This document shows, one piece after another, positions 7,896-14,047 of a stretch of 33,067 bases of DNA (positions are counted from its first letter, which is position 1; each line of letters opens with the position of its first letter). A program made the position numbers and the translations under genes. The notes under the pieces are model-generated. The model made no database searches and was not told the DNA's origin. It saw only the letters and a program-made list of their open reading frames with translations. The stretch comes from VGCC01 sp040381195 (GTDB taxonomy: Bacteria; Actinomycetota; Actinomycetes; S36-B12): the NCBI GenBank assembly GCA_040381195.1, contig JBEIHR010000011.1:1-33067 (forward strand), written 5' to 3'.

Positions 7896-8476
7896 TCACC
7901 CAGACGTTCGACATCGACCAGCCGGTCGATCAAGTGTGGAAGTTCTTCGATGACATCCCACTCGTGGCGGCCTGCATCCCCGGTGCGGATCTGCGCGAAC
8001 ACGTCGGTGATGATGAGTACCGGGGTGACGTCACCATCTCCGCGGGTCCGGTGAAACTGGAATTCACGGGCGCGGTCAAGATCACCAGCCGAGACGATGC
8101 GCGCAAGGCGATCGTCCTCGATGCGGCTGGCGCCGATAAGAAGGGCCGGGGGGCGGCCAATGCGCTCCTCAACGTCAACCTCCAGCCCCTGGGTGGCTCG
8201 ACCCGCGTGAACATGGCGATGGAGTTGGCGATCTCGGGAGCTGCCGCGCAATACGGTCGTGGTCTCGTCCAGGATTTCACCGCCGTGCTGATCGATCAGA
8301 CCGCCGGCTCGATGAAGTTGCGCATGAACGCGATCGCCGAGGGACGCGACCCCATGGCGATCGGTGCGCCGAAGGCTGCGAGTGGCTTGGCCATCGGTTT
8401 CACCGCCTTCGCGAAGGCTGCCAAGCGCATCTTCGCCCGCTTCTTCCTGCCGTACACACCGGCCCCGAGCCGCTAG
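7889..8476 (+). CDS. coxG: CoxG, SRPBCC-fold CO dehydrogenase membrane/quinone factor
   Basis: CoxG proteins have a START/SRPBCC fold with a hydrophobic cavity. They recruit CO dehydrogenase to the membrane, and mycobacterial CoxG has been reported to carry menaquinone for the enzyme. The 195-aa protein starts MLITQTFDIDQPVDQVWKFF and contains VAACIPGADL, the usual CoxG/SRPBCC motif. After the domain, a basic aromatic segment GFTAFAKAAKRIFARFFLPY could be an amphipathic membrane-binding helix. The start has a strong AGGAGG box 4 bases upstream and overlaps the end of the XdhC-YHS gene. The run of small membrane protein genes follows directly. Confidence 0.93.
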   Translation: MLITQTFDIDQPVDQVWKFFDDIPLVAACIPGADLREHVGDDEYRGDVTISAGPVKLEFTGAVKITSRDDARKAIVLDAAGADKKGRGAANALLNVNLQPLGGSTRVNMAMELAISGAAAQYGRGLVQDFTAVLIDQTAGSMKLRMNAIAEGRDPMAIGAPKAASGLAIGFTAFAKAAKRIFARFFLPYTPAPSR

Positions 8477-8487
8477 GAGGTAATGAG

Positions 8488-8742
8488 ATGAGTCTGTGGG
8501 CAATCGGGAATCTGCTCCTGCTGATCGTGGTCGTGCCGGTTCTCGTGGCGCTACTGAACCGGGTCCTCGCTGCGCTTGAGCGCATTCGCGGCGCAGCCAC
8601 CGACACCTTGGCCGGGGGCGTCGCGTTGATTGGGGAGTTGCACAACACCCCTGAGCTGTTGGTCAAGACGGATGTCGCGATCAAGGAAGTTGCCAATGGA
8701 GCGGTGCGCTACGCCGGTCCCGTCTCGAAGTTGCTGGGCTAG
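8488..8742 (+). CDS. Small single-helix membrane protein 1 of the cox operon
   Basis: This 84-aa protein has one membrane helix at about residues 3-23, followed by Asn-Arg and LERIR, so the rest should lie in the cytoplasm. The soluble part includes ATDTLAGGVALIGEL and is otherwise polar and helical-looking. I do not recognise a family. A TAGGAGG box, whose first three bases are the coxG stop codon, precedes the ATG. It is the first of five consecutive genes of the same design and shares the T-x-GGV motif with copies 2, 4 and 5. A role in docking CO dehydrogenase to the membrane is inferred from position only. Confidence 0.85.
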   Translation: MSLWAIGNLLLLIVVVPVLVALLNRVLAALERIRGAATDTLAGGVALIGELHNTPELLVKTDVAIKEVANGAVRYAGPVSKLLG

Positions 8743-8750
8743 GAGGAGAC

Positions 8751-8978
8751 ATGCCAGTCGACGCAGTCATCACACTCATCCTCGGTGCGCTGATCATCGG
8801 GGCTGCCGCACTCGGACTGATCCGGGTCAGTGGCCACCTCAAGGCGACGAGCGACACGCTCGAAACCCTGGATGGTGGTGTCCAGGTCATCGTCGCGCAA
8901 ACCTCGACCGTCGTACCGACGGTTGCATCCGTCAACGCCAGCCTGGCACCTGTCCGTGCCTTCGCCGAATCGATCTAG
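8751..8978 (+). CDS. Small single-helix membrane protein 2 of the cox operon
   Basis: This 75-aa protein has a membrane helix at about residues 5-24, a short basic stretch (RVSGHLK) and a polar C-terminal segment containing SDTLETLDGGVQVIVAQT, which resembles ATDTLAGGVALIGEL of copy 1. The C-terminal part is rich in Val, Thr, Ser and Ala. It has no cysteine or histidine pair that would suggest a cofactor. The ribosome binding site AGGAGGAG overlaps the stop of copy 1. Family unknown. Confidence 0.83.
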   Translation: MPVDAVITLILGALIIGAAALGLIRVSGHLKATSDTLETLDGGVQVIVAQTSTVVPTVASVNASLAPVRAFAESI

Positions 8979-8986
8979 GGAGAGAG

Positions 8987-9241
8987 ATGGACTTCACCGG
9001 ACACGAGGGGTGGCTCCTCGGGTACGTCATCGGACTGGTGGTCGTGCTTGTGGTCGTCGCCCTGGTCGTACCCATCCTGGTGCTCGCATGGCGCATCGGG
9101 AACCAGGCCGGAAGCATCCTCGGCGGTCTCCAGCAGGCGGAGCGGAACACCGCGGGGCTTGCCGGACTCAACGAGACGATCGCCTCGGCACTGGCCATCA
9201 TCGACGGACTCAAGCGCGGTCGCGCACGGTTGGGAGGCTGA
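8987..9241 (+). CDS. Small single-helix membrane protein 3 of the cox operon
   Basis: This 84-aa protein has a short N-terminal tail MDFTGHEGW, a long Val-rich membrane helix at about residues 13-35, and a polar segment GGLQQAERNTAGLAGLNETI with the same Asn-Thr-rich character as its neighbours. It ends in a basic tail KRGRARLGG. The start follows AGGGAGAG. The gene lies 8 bases after copy 2 and 1 base before copy 4. Family unknown. It is the most divergent of the five, lacking the T-x-GGV motif. Confidence 0.83.
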   Translation: MDFTGHEGWLLGYVIGLVVVLVVVALVVPILVLAWRIGNQAGSILGGLQQAERNTAGLAGLNETIASALAIIDGLKRGRARLGG

Positions 9242-9242
9242 G

Positions 9243-9518
9243 ATGGATCCTCAGGTCGAGCAGTTGTGGACGATGGCCAACATCCTCGGTCTCGTCGTCG
9301 TAGTCGCGGTGGCCGCGTTGCTCACGCTCTTGGTGATCTTCGTCCACCGGATCCGTGTTCGTGTCGCCGCGATCAAGGCGACACTCATCGCCACCAAGAA
9401 CAACACCGCTGACACCGCGCTGATCACGACGACTGCAGGCGGCGTGGAAGCAGTGCTAGCCGAAGGGTTGGAACACCATCTGTTCCTCGGACGCGTATTG
9501 GACAAGGTGCGGTCATGA
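9243..9518 (+). CDS. Small single-helix membrane protein 4 of the cox operon
   Basis: This 91-aa protein has a membrane helix at about residues 12-34, then a strongly basic stretch HRIRVRVAAIK that fixes the remainder in the cytoplasm, then NNTADTALITTTAGGVEAVL with the T-x-GGV motif, and a tail containing LEHHLFLGRVL. The ATG comes one base after the stop of copy 3, and the end overlaps copy 5 by ATGA, so translation is coupled through the set. Family unknown. Confidence 0.83.
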   Translation: MDPQVEQLWTMANILGLVVVVAVAALLTLLVIFVHRIRVRVAAIKATLIATKNNTADTALITTTAGGVEAVLAEGLEHHLFLGRVLDKVRS

Positions 9519-9871
9519 GTTCACTTCAACTGTGGTCGGTTATCGATGTCGTCCTGCTGATTGCAGGCCTGGCCATCTACCTGTTCATCGTCGGCTCGCA
9601 ATTGAAGAAGATCGCCGCCGATCTCGAGGAGTCCGCCGATCTCGTATGGCAGATCAAGAAGGACGCCGAGGCAATCGAGCCGGGACTCACGTCCATCAAC
9701 ACCACCGGTGGCGTGGTCGCGGGCGCCCTCCCCCTGCTCTATGGCATGGGTGAGGGCATCGTGGCGGGTGCGACGTTCAACCATGAGGCCGCCGAGGCTG
9801 ATGGCGTGAATCGTCCTGCGATGGGCACCCGCCGCTCGCGATTGCTCGAGGGCGTTGGAGTCAACGACTAG
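9515..9871 (+). CDS. Small single-helix membrane protein 5 of the cox operon
   Basis: This is the longest of the five at 118 aa. A membrane helix at about residues 9-27 is followed by QLKKIAADLEESADLVWQIK, likely a coiled coil, then SINTTGGVVAGALPLLYGMG, which carries the shared T-x-GGV motif and a second weakly hydrophobic, Gly-rich stretch. A charged tail ends the protein. It starts in an ATGA overlap with copy 4. It closes the plus-strand cox operon and overlaps the last gene of the facing accessory operon by 4 bases (CTAG), so there is no room for a terminator between them. Confidence 0.83.
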   Translation: MSSLQLWSVIDVVLLIAGLAIYLFIVGSQLKKIAADLEESADLVWQIKKDAEAIEPGLTSINTTGGVVAGALPLLYGMGEGIVAGATFNHEAAEADGVNRPAMGTRRSRLLEGVGVND

Positions 9872-10293
9872 TCGGGTTCGCGCCCGGTGGTGAGGGCGTC
9901 TGTGACCGGTGCGTCATAGGCGCCGATCCACTCTTCTTTCCACGCCTTGTCGAACTTCTCGACGTTGCAGCTCGGGTCGTAGATTGCGATCAACTCGCGA
10001 GTGATCTGTTCCCGGTGCGATCGCGTTCCACCGGGCACATCGAGCCAGCAGACGTGAACGTTGAATTTCCCTCCGGCCCGGTTCACCCAGGCGGCGGCAC
10101 GTGGGTGGCGGAAGGGGAACCCCTCGGCTGAGAGATCATCGGAATGCCCGACGAAGATCACCGGGAATTCCTGCGGCTTCCTGGGGTCCTTGGCCAGGAT
10201 CGCGTAGACGGCGGGCTCCGCGGGTGGGGTCCATCCAGCGAGCGCACGGGGACCCTCGAAGGAGTAGCCCGCGAGGCTGCCGAGGCGGATCAC
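9868..10293 (-). CDS. Unknown 141-aa protein with GIY-YIG-like motif order, last gene of the coxDE operon
   Basis: I do not recognise a named family. The order PAVYAIL, then VIFVGHSDDL, then FRHPRAAAWV, then REQITRELIAIYDPSCN resembles the GIY-YIG fold: a Tyr-containing first strand, a V-G-x-S/T strand and turn, His/Arg in the middle, Glu in a helix and a late Asn. The canonical first motif is incomplete (VYAI rather than GIYxI) and the catalytic Arg is uncertain, so nuclease activity should not be assumed. The ATG at 10293 overlaps the previous gene's stop. Its place in the CO dehydrogenase accessory operon suggests a maturation or regulatory role. Confidence 0.8.
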   Translation of the reverse strand: MIRLGSLAGYSFEGPRALAGWTPPAEPAVYAILAKDPRKPQEFPVIFVGHSDDLSAEGFPFRHPRAAAWVNRAGGKFNVHVCWLDVPGGTRSHREQITRELIAIYDPSCNVEKFDKAWKEEWIGAYDAPVTDALTTGREPD

Positions 10294-10586
10294 TGCGGTT
10301 CATCCTCGAGGTCTGCGTAGTCCTCGTCTTCACCGATGGTCTCCGCCTGGGTGACCGGCCACTGGGGGAGGGAGGTGGTGGCCACCGCGGCGGTGAACTG
10401 CTCGAGCGCGAGGTCGACGGCGGCGTCGGACGTGTCCGCCTCCACCACGATCTGCGCGCCGTAGCCCATGGTGCCGAATCCGGAGGCGATGCCGTTCAGT
10501 GTGGCGACGGCATCGGCGAGTTCGACGACTTCCTCGAGGGTGACCTCCCGGTCACCCTCAGCGCGCAGGGACACACTGAAGCGCAT
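10290..10586 (-). CDS. Unknown 98-aa protein between coxE and the 141-aa gene
   Basis: This soluble protein starts MRFSVSLRAEGDREVT, continues with a helix and a Gly-rich turn GIASGFGTMGYGAQIVVEAD, and ends in a very acidic tail (EDEDYADLEDEP). An alternating strand-helix-strand pattern is likely, but I cannot name a family. The start at 10586 is preferred over the in-frame ATG at 10616 because it lies just after the coxE stop, with AAGGTGGG upstream, whereas 10616 would overlap coxE by 29 bases. It is coupled by a 4-base overlap to the next gene. Confidence 0.78.
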   Translation of the reverse strand: MRFSVSLRAEGDREVTLEEVVELADAVATLNGIASGFGTMGYGAQIVVEADTSDAAVDLALEQFTAAVATTSLPQWPVTQAETIGEDEDYADLEDEPQ

Positions 10587-10587
10587 A

Positions 10588-11721
10588 TCAGCCCACCTTC
10601 GAAAGTCGCGCGGCAAGTCGCTCGAGGCTAGCGAGGTTGTGGCCGGAGTGCACTTCGTCGATGAAGGGGTCAGCCACGATCATCCCCATCGATGTGGGCA
10701 CGTAGTCGACAGCATCGCCCTTGTGTGGGTTCACCCAGATGACCCGGTGCGCGATACGGGCCAGGGTCTCCATCGATTCGGCGAGCGTGGCCGGATCGCC
10801 GCGATCGAGGCCGTCGGAGCACACCACGACGATCGCGCCGCGGCCGAGCCGTGACCGGCGAGCCTCGCGAGTGAACTGGCGCAGGGAATCCCCGATGCGC
10901 GTGCCACCATCCCAGTCGAGAACGGACTCGCCCGCCATCCGCATGGCATCGTCAGGCTCACGCCGATCAAGATTCTTGGTGATGCGGGTGAGCCGCGTAC
11001 CGAAGCAGAACACGTCGACCTTGGCATTCGCCCTACGCGCGCAGTAGGCGAACTGGAGCAGATTTCGGGAGTAGTCCGCCATCGACCCGGAGACATCCAG
11101 GATGAGTACGAGCGGACGCAACTTGTAGCGGCGTTGCTTGTAGGCGAGAGTTCGCGGCTCACCGAGGTGCCGCATCGCGTCACGCACCATGCGGCGCATA
11201 TCGAGGCTCGCGCTGCGTCGTGTTTTCTCCATCCGGTGGGTCCGTCTGCGCGGGGGCGTCACCTTGAGCCGGGAGATCAGTCGGCGCACCTGGCGCAGTT
11301 CCTGATCGGAACACTCACCGAATGCCTTGTGGCGGTAGACCTCGGACGTGCTTGCGAGGTACCCGAGCTTCACCTCGTCTGGGCTAACCTGCCCGGGCAG
11401 TCCGGTCTCCGTGTTCGGAATCTCGAGGGTCGCCCCCGCGTTCGCCGAGGAACGCATCGTCTTCTTGCGTTCGTCGGCGGATGCAGGATCAATGTCCAGG
11501 AAGAACTTCTGAAAGACCACGTTGTAGATCGGTACATGATCACGCCGACGCACCATGGTGGAGCGACCGGCCCAGTAGACGTCCATGAGGTTGGTGACAT
11601 CGAGGGTTGCGACTCCGGATGTGAATGTCAGGATGTCGTCGGTTCCGATCGGCAGTCCGGCCGCGCGCAGCGCGTGGCCGAATTCCACGAGCAGCTCGTC
11701 GTACCCGCTAGGCGATGACAT
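10588..11721 (-). CDS. coxE: CoxE, von Willebrand factor A protein for Mo-Cu site assembly
   Basis: CoxE works with the AAA+ protein CoxD in post-translational completion of the CuSMoO2 centre of CO dehydrogenase. The 377-aa protein has an N-terminal helical region, a basic linker, and a C-terminal VWA domain with the metal-ion-dependent adhesion site: DVSGS from Asp209, the Thr in DGGTRIGDS, and CSDGLDRGD. The N-terminal part resembles the MoxR-associated VWA group (DUF58/CoxE type). The start at 11721 overlaps the coxD end by 14 bases, so coxD and coxE are coupled. Confidence 0.95.
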   Translation of the reverse strand: MSSPSGYDELLVEFGHALRAAGLPIGTDDILTFTSGVATLDVTNLMDVYWAGRSTMVRRRDHVPIYNVVFQKFFLDIDPASADERKKTMRSSANAGATLEIPNTETGLPGQVSPDEVKLGYLASTSEVYRHKAFGECSDQELRQVRRLISRLKVTPPRRRTHRMEKTRRSASLDMRRMVRDAMRHLGEPRTLAYKQRRYKLRPLVLILDVSGSMADYSRNLLQFAYCARRANAKVDVFCFGTRLTRITKNLDRREPDDAMRMAGESVLDWDGGTRIGDSLRQFTREARRSRLGRGAIVVVCSDGLDRGDPATLAESMETLARIAHRVIWVNPHKGDAVDYVPTSMGMIVADPFIDEVHSGHNLASLERLAARLSKVG

Positions 11722-12553
11722 CCTGGATGCTTCGAGAGGCGTAGTCGAGATCGTCGCGGTCCTTCACGACGGCTCCGAGGGTGTCCAGCGCGGCATCGGC
11801 AGTGAGCGTCTGCGCCCCGAGTGCAGTCAGGCTCTCGGACCAATCCAGTGTTTCGGCGACGCCGGGGAGTTTCTCGAGATCCATCTCACGGAGTTTGTTG
11901 ACCGCACCGACCACCTGCGCAGCAAGTGCTTCGCCGATGTGCGGGAGGCGGCTACGCACGATCGCGATCTCACGCTCGGCGTCCGGGAAGCCGATCCAGG
12001 TATAGAGGCATCGACGCTTCAGGGCGTCATGGAGTTCGCGGGTGCGGTTGGAGGTGAGGATCACGATCGGACGGGACACCGCCTGGATGGTGCCCACCTC
12101 GGGAATGGTCACCTGGAAGTCACCGAGCAACTCGAGCAGGAACGCCTCGAACTCGTCATCCGCGCGGTCCACCTCGTCGATCAGGAGTACGCATCGATCA
12201 CCAGCGCGAACTGCCTGGAGGAGCGGGCGCTCCAGCAGGAAGCGGGGGCCGAAAAGATCCTCGTCGGAGTTCTCTGCATCCTGGAGGGACCGGACGAAGA
12301 GCATTTGGCGCGCGTAATCCCACTCGTAGAGCGCGTGGTGGATGTCGATGCCTTCGTAACACTGGAGACGGATGAGGTCGCGATTGAGCATCGCGGCCAC
12401 CGTGCGGGCGAGCTCGGTCTTGCCGACCCCGACCTCGCCCTCGAGAAGGAGCGGCTTCCCCAGTTGCAGTGCGAGGAACAGCGACGTGGCCAGTCCCCGG
12501 TCGGCGATGTATCCCCGCGCGCGCAGATCCTCGGTGAGGGAGGCGACGTCCAC
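11708..12553 (-). CDS. coxD: CoxD, MoxR-type AAA+ ATPase for CO dehydrogenase maturation
   Basis: CoxD is a MoxR-family AAA+ chaperone needed to sulfurate and complete the Mo-Cu site. The 281-aa protein has Walker A GEVGVGKT at residues 39-46, Walker B VLLIDEVDRAD, sensor 1 ILTSNRTREL and the arginine-rich ALKRRCLY, all typical of MoxR. The GTG at 12553 is chosen: it follows the upstream stop by one base and gives MDVASLTEDLRARGY, the expected family start. An upstream in-frame ATG at 12655 would run deep into the neighbouring gene and adds a stretch with no family resemblance. Confidence 0.95.
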   Translation of the reverse strand: MDVASLTEDLRARGYIADRGLATSLFLALQLGKPLLLEGEVGVGKTELARTVAAMLNRDLIRLQCYEGIDIHHALYEWDYARQMLFVRSLQDAENSDEDLFGPRFLLERPLLQAVRAGDRCVLLIDEVDRADDEFEAFLLELLGDFQVTIPEVGTIQAVSRPIVILTSNRTRELHDALKRRCLYTWIGFPDAEREIAIVRSRLPHIGEALAAQVVGAVNKLREMDLEKLPGVAETLDWSESLTALGAQTLTADAALDTLGAVVKDRDDLDYASRSIQDVIA

Positions 12554-12554
12554 G

Positions 12555-12794
12555 TCAGTTGCCGAACACGAGATCTGCGAGTGAACTGCCCCCGAGCTTG
12601 CCCTCCCGGGCGAGCCGATTGCGCCAGGCGGTCGCGACGTCGACGCCTTCGTCACCGAAGCCGTCGAAACCGACGTCCTTCATGTTCCGGCACACCTTGG
12701 TGGGGCTGCACTCGGCATCGAGCTCGGGCTGGTTGTCCCCCTGCTGCCAGATGGCACGCAGCACCTCGCCGGCGTTGTCGCTTTCCTGGGACAT
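12555..12794 (-). CDS. Unknown 79-aa protein heading the coxDE accessory operon
   Basis: This soluble protein starts MSQESDNAGEVLRAIWQQ and contains a two-cysteine segment CSPTKVC (spacing five) before a helical C-terminus. The two cysteines could bind a metal or form a disulfide; there is no other clue. The ATG at 12794 has a strong GAGGAGG box. The longer in-frame start at 12845 is rejected because it lacks a ribosome binding site. It is the first gene of the accessory operon, with coxD starting one base after its stop. Confidence 0.78.
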   Translation of the reverse strand: MSQESDNAGEVLRAIWQQGDNQPELDAECSPTKVCRNMKDVGFDGFGDEGVDVATAWRNRLAREGKLGGSSLADLVFGN

Positions 12795-12816
12795 GGCACC
12801 TCCTCGACGCGCCTTG

Positions 12817-12822
12817 AGGGTA
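12817..12822 (-). promoter_or_regulatory. Candidate -10 element for the coxDE operon (TACCCT)
   Basis: TACCCT on the minus strand lies 22 bases before the ATG at 12794. It would give a short leader carrying the GAGGAGG site. No clear -35 box is visible. Confidence 0.3.
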
Positions 12823-12853
12823 GCAACGCCCCTGGATCGGCGCATACGGACGC

Positions 12854-12859
12854 TAGCCT
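12854..12859 (+). promoter_or_regulatory. Candidate -10 element for the gene at 12884 (TAGCCT)
   Basis: TAGCCT lies 24 bases before the ATG at 12884. The AAGGAG site at 12873-12878 sits between them, so this would be a short-leader rather than a leaderless transcript. Confidence 0.35.
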
Positions 12860-12883
12860 GGAAGCCCCGGACAAGGAGTCTCG

Positions 12884-13234
12884 ATGACCTTCCTCTACAA
12901 CGCCCTCGTCGTCCTTCATTTCATCGGCCTGGCCAGCGTCGTGGGTGGGTTCCTGGTCCAAATGCGCTCCGCCGAGAAAGGCGTCAATCCGGCCATGCTC
13001 CACGGGGCCCTGACCCAACTGGTCACCGGCCTGCTCATGGTGGGAATCATCGAGATGGGCATGGTCGACGAAACCCTCGATATGGCCAAGATCTCGGTCA
13101 AGCTCGTGATCACTCTGGTCATCACCGTGCTGGCCTTCGTCGGACGGAAGAAGCCCCTGCCGCAGACCGGTCTCTGGGGTGCCATCGGGGGCCTGGCGAT
13201 CGTGAACATCGTGCTCGCGGTGTTCTGGTCCTAG
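12884..13234 (+). CDS. Four-helix membrane protein of unknown function
   Basis: This 116-aa protein has four predicted membrane helices at about residues 3-25, 39-61, 69-88 and 95-115, with short loops. His12 in VVLHFIGLASVVGGF and His40 in MLHGALTQL lie within helices and could be haem ligands, as in CopD/HemJ-like four-helix proteins; this is only a resemblance. A good ribosome binding site precedes the ATG. It is divergent from the coxDE operon. The stop overlaps the PIG-L gene's stop by 4 bases (CTAG). Confidence 0.8.
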   Translation: MTFLYNALVVLHFIGLASVVGGFLVQMRSAEKGVNPAMLHGALTQLVTGLLMVGIIEMGMVDETLDMAKISVKLVITLVITVLAFVGRKKPLPQTGLWGAIGGLAIVNIVLAVFWS

Positions 13235-13959
13235 GGGGCCACGACCACCTGAAAAGCCTCGGCTAACCGGCCGGAGGGCAGACCTCCCTGCTCGGCCGCC
13301 AACTCCAGCCACTGCCGAACCCGACCCTCGATCTCCTCCGGCGCCGGCAGTTGCGAGGCATGGGCGCGGATCGCGGCCATCTTCGCGGGGAAGGTGTCGG
13401 TGATGTCGACGTAGTGGTCGGGATGGGGCGAGCCCATCAGCCAGACCTCATCCACCGACCAGGCCTCGAGTCCCTCGTCCAGGAGCAGGGACGGGTGGGC
13501 GAAGGGATTGCGGGCGTCGGGGTAGACCGAGCAGATAGCCGCCTCACCGGCGGCCAGGTGGTCGGGATGGGAGGCCGGGATCCGGTTCCAGTTCCGATCG
13601 GGGGACTGAATGAGCATGCGTTGGGGCCGAACCTGCCGGATCAGCCGGGCGATATCCCGGCGTAGCTCGTGGCTGACCGCCAGTTCCCCATCGCGGTAGC
13701 CCAGGAACTCGATGTCGGTGACCCCGACGGCTGCGCCGGCCGCCCGCTGCTCGGCCTGGCGGATGGCCGGGATCTCGCCCCGGGCCACGGCCGGATCGAA
13801 GCCGCCGGCGTCGCCGTTGGTCACAATCCCGTAGGCCACCTCGATCCCCTGGCGGGTCCACTGGGCCACGGTTCCCGCGGCCCCGAAGTCCACATCGTCG
13901 GGATGGGCCGTGACCACGAGGATCCGGGAAACCTCGCTATCGGGCATGGGGAGCGCCAT
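13231..13959 (-). CDS. PIG-L/LmbE-family zinc deacetylase
   Basis: PIG-L family enzymes are zinc-dependent N-deacetylases acting on sugar amides such as GlcNAc-inositol or mycothiol precursors. The 242-aa protein has the zinc and catalytic motif TAHPDDVDFGAAGT near residue 17, and the second zinc motif SHPDHLAAGEA. It is shorter than MshB or Mca, and its own substrate cannot be read from the sequence. It is the second LmbE-type gene in the window, beside mca at 27832. The ATG at 13959 has a leaderless-type -10 box 8 bases upstream. It converges on the four-helix membrane protein with a 4-base overlap. Confidence 0.92.
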   Translation of the reverse strand: MALPMPDSEVSRILVVTAHPDDVDFGAAGTVAQWTRQGIEVAYGIVTNGDAGGFDPAVARGEIPAIRQAEQRAAGAAVGVTDIEFLGYRDGELAVSHELRRDIARLIRQVRPQRMLIQSPDRNWNRIPASHPDHLAAGEAAICSVYPDARNPFAHPSLLLDEGLEAWSVDEVWLMGSPHPDHYVDITDTFPAKMAAIRAHASQLPAPEEIEGRVRQWLELAAEQGGLPSGRLAEAFQVVVAP

Positions 13960-13967
13960 AGCGGGGC

Positions 13968-13973
13968 AACCTA
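13968..13973 (-). promoter_or_regulatory. Candidate leaderless -10 element of the PIG-L gene (TAGGTT)
   Basis: TAGGTT on the minus strand ends 8 bases before the ATG at 13959, with no ribosome binding site. Confidence 0.45.
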
Positions 13974-14047
13974 GCGGAGGTGAATTCCCTAGGGGTGCCC
14001 GTGTGCCGCGTTCGTCACTTGCGTCACTCCCGTGTCACAGTAGGGGG

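Noticed and set aside
11585..12817. 410-aa plus-strand frame across coxD and coxE
   Set aside because: CoxD Walker motifs and the CoxE metal site are on the minus strand; the plus frame is a shadow.
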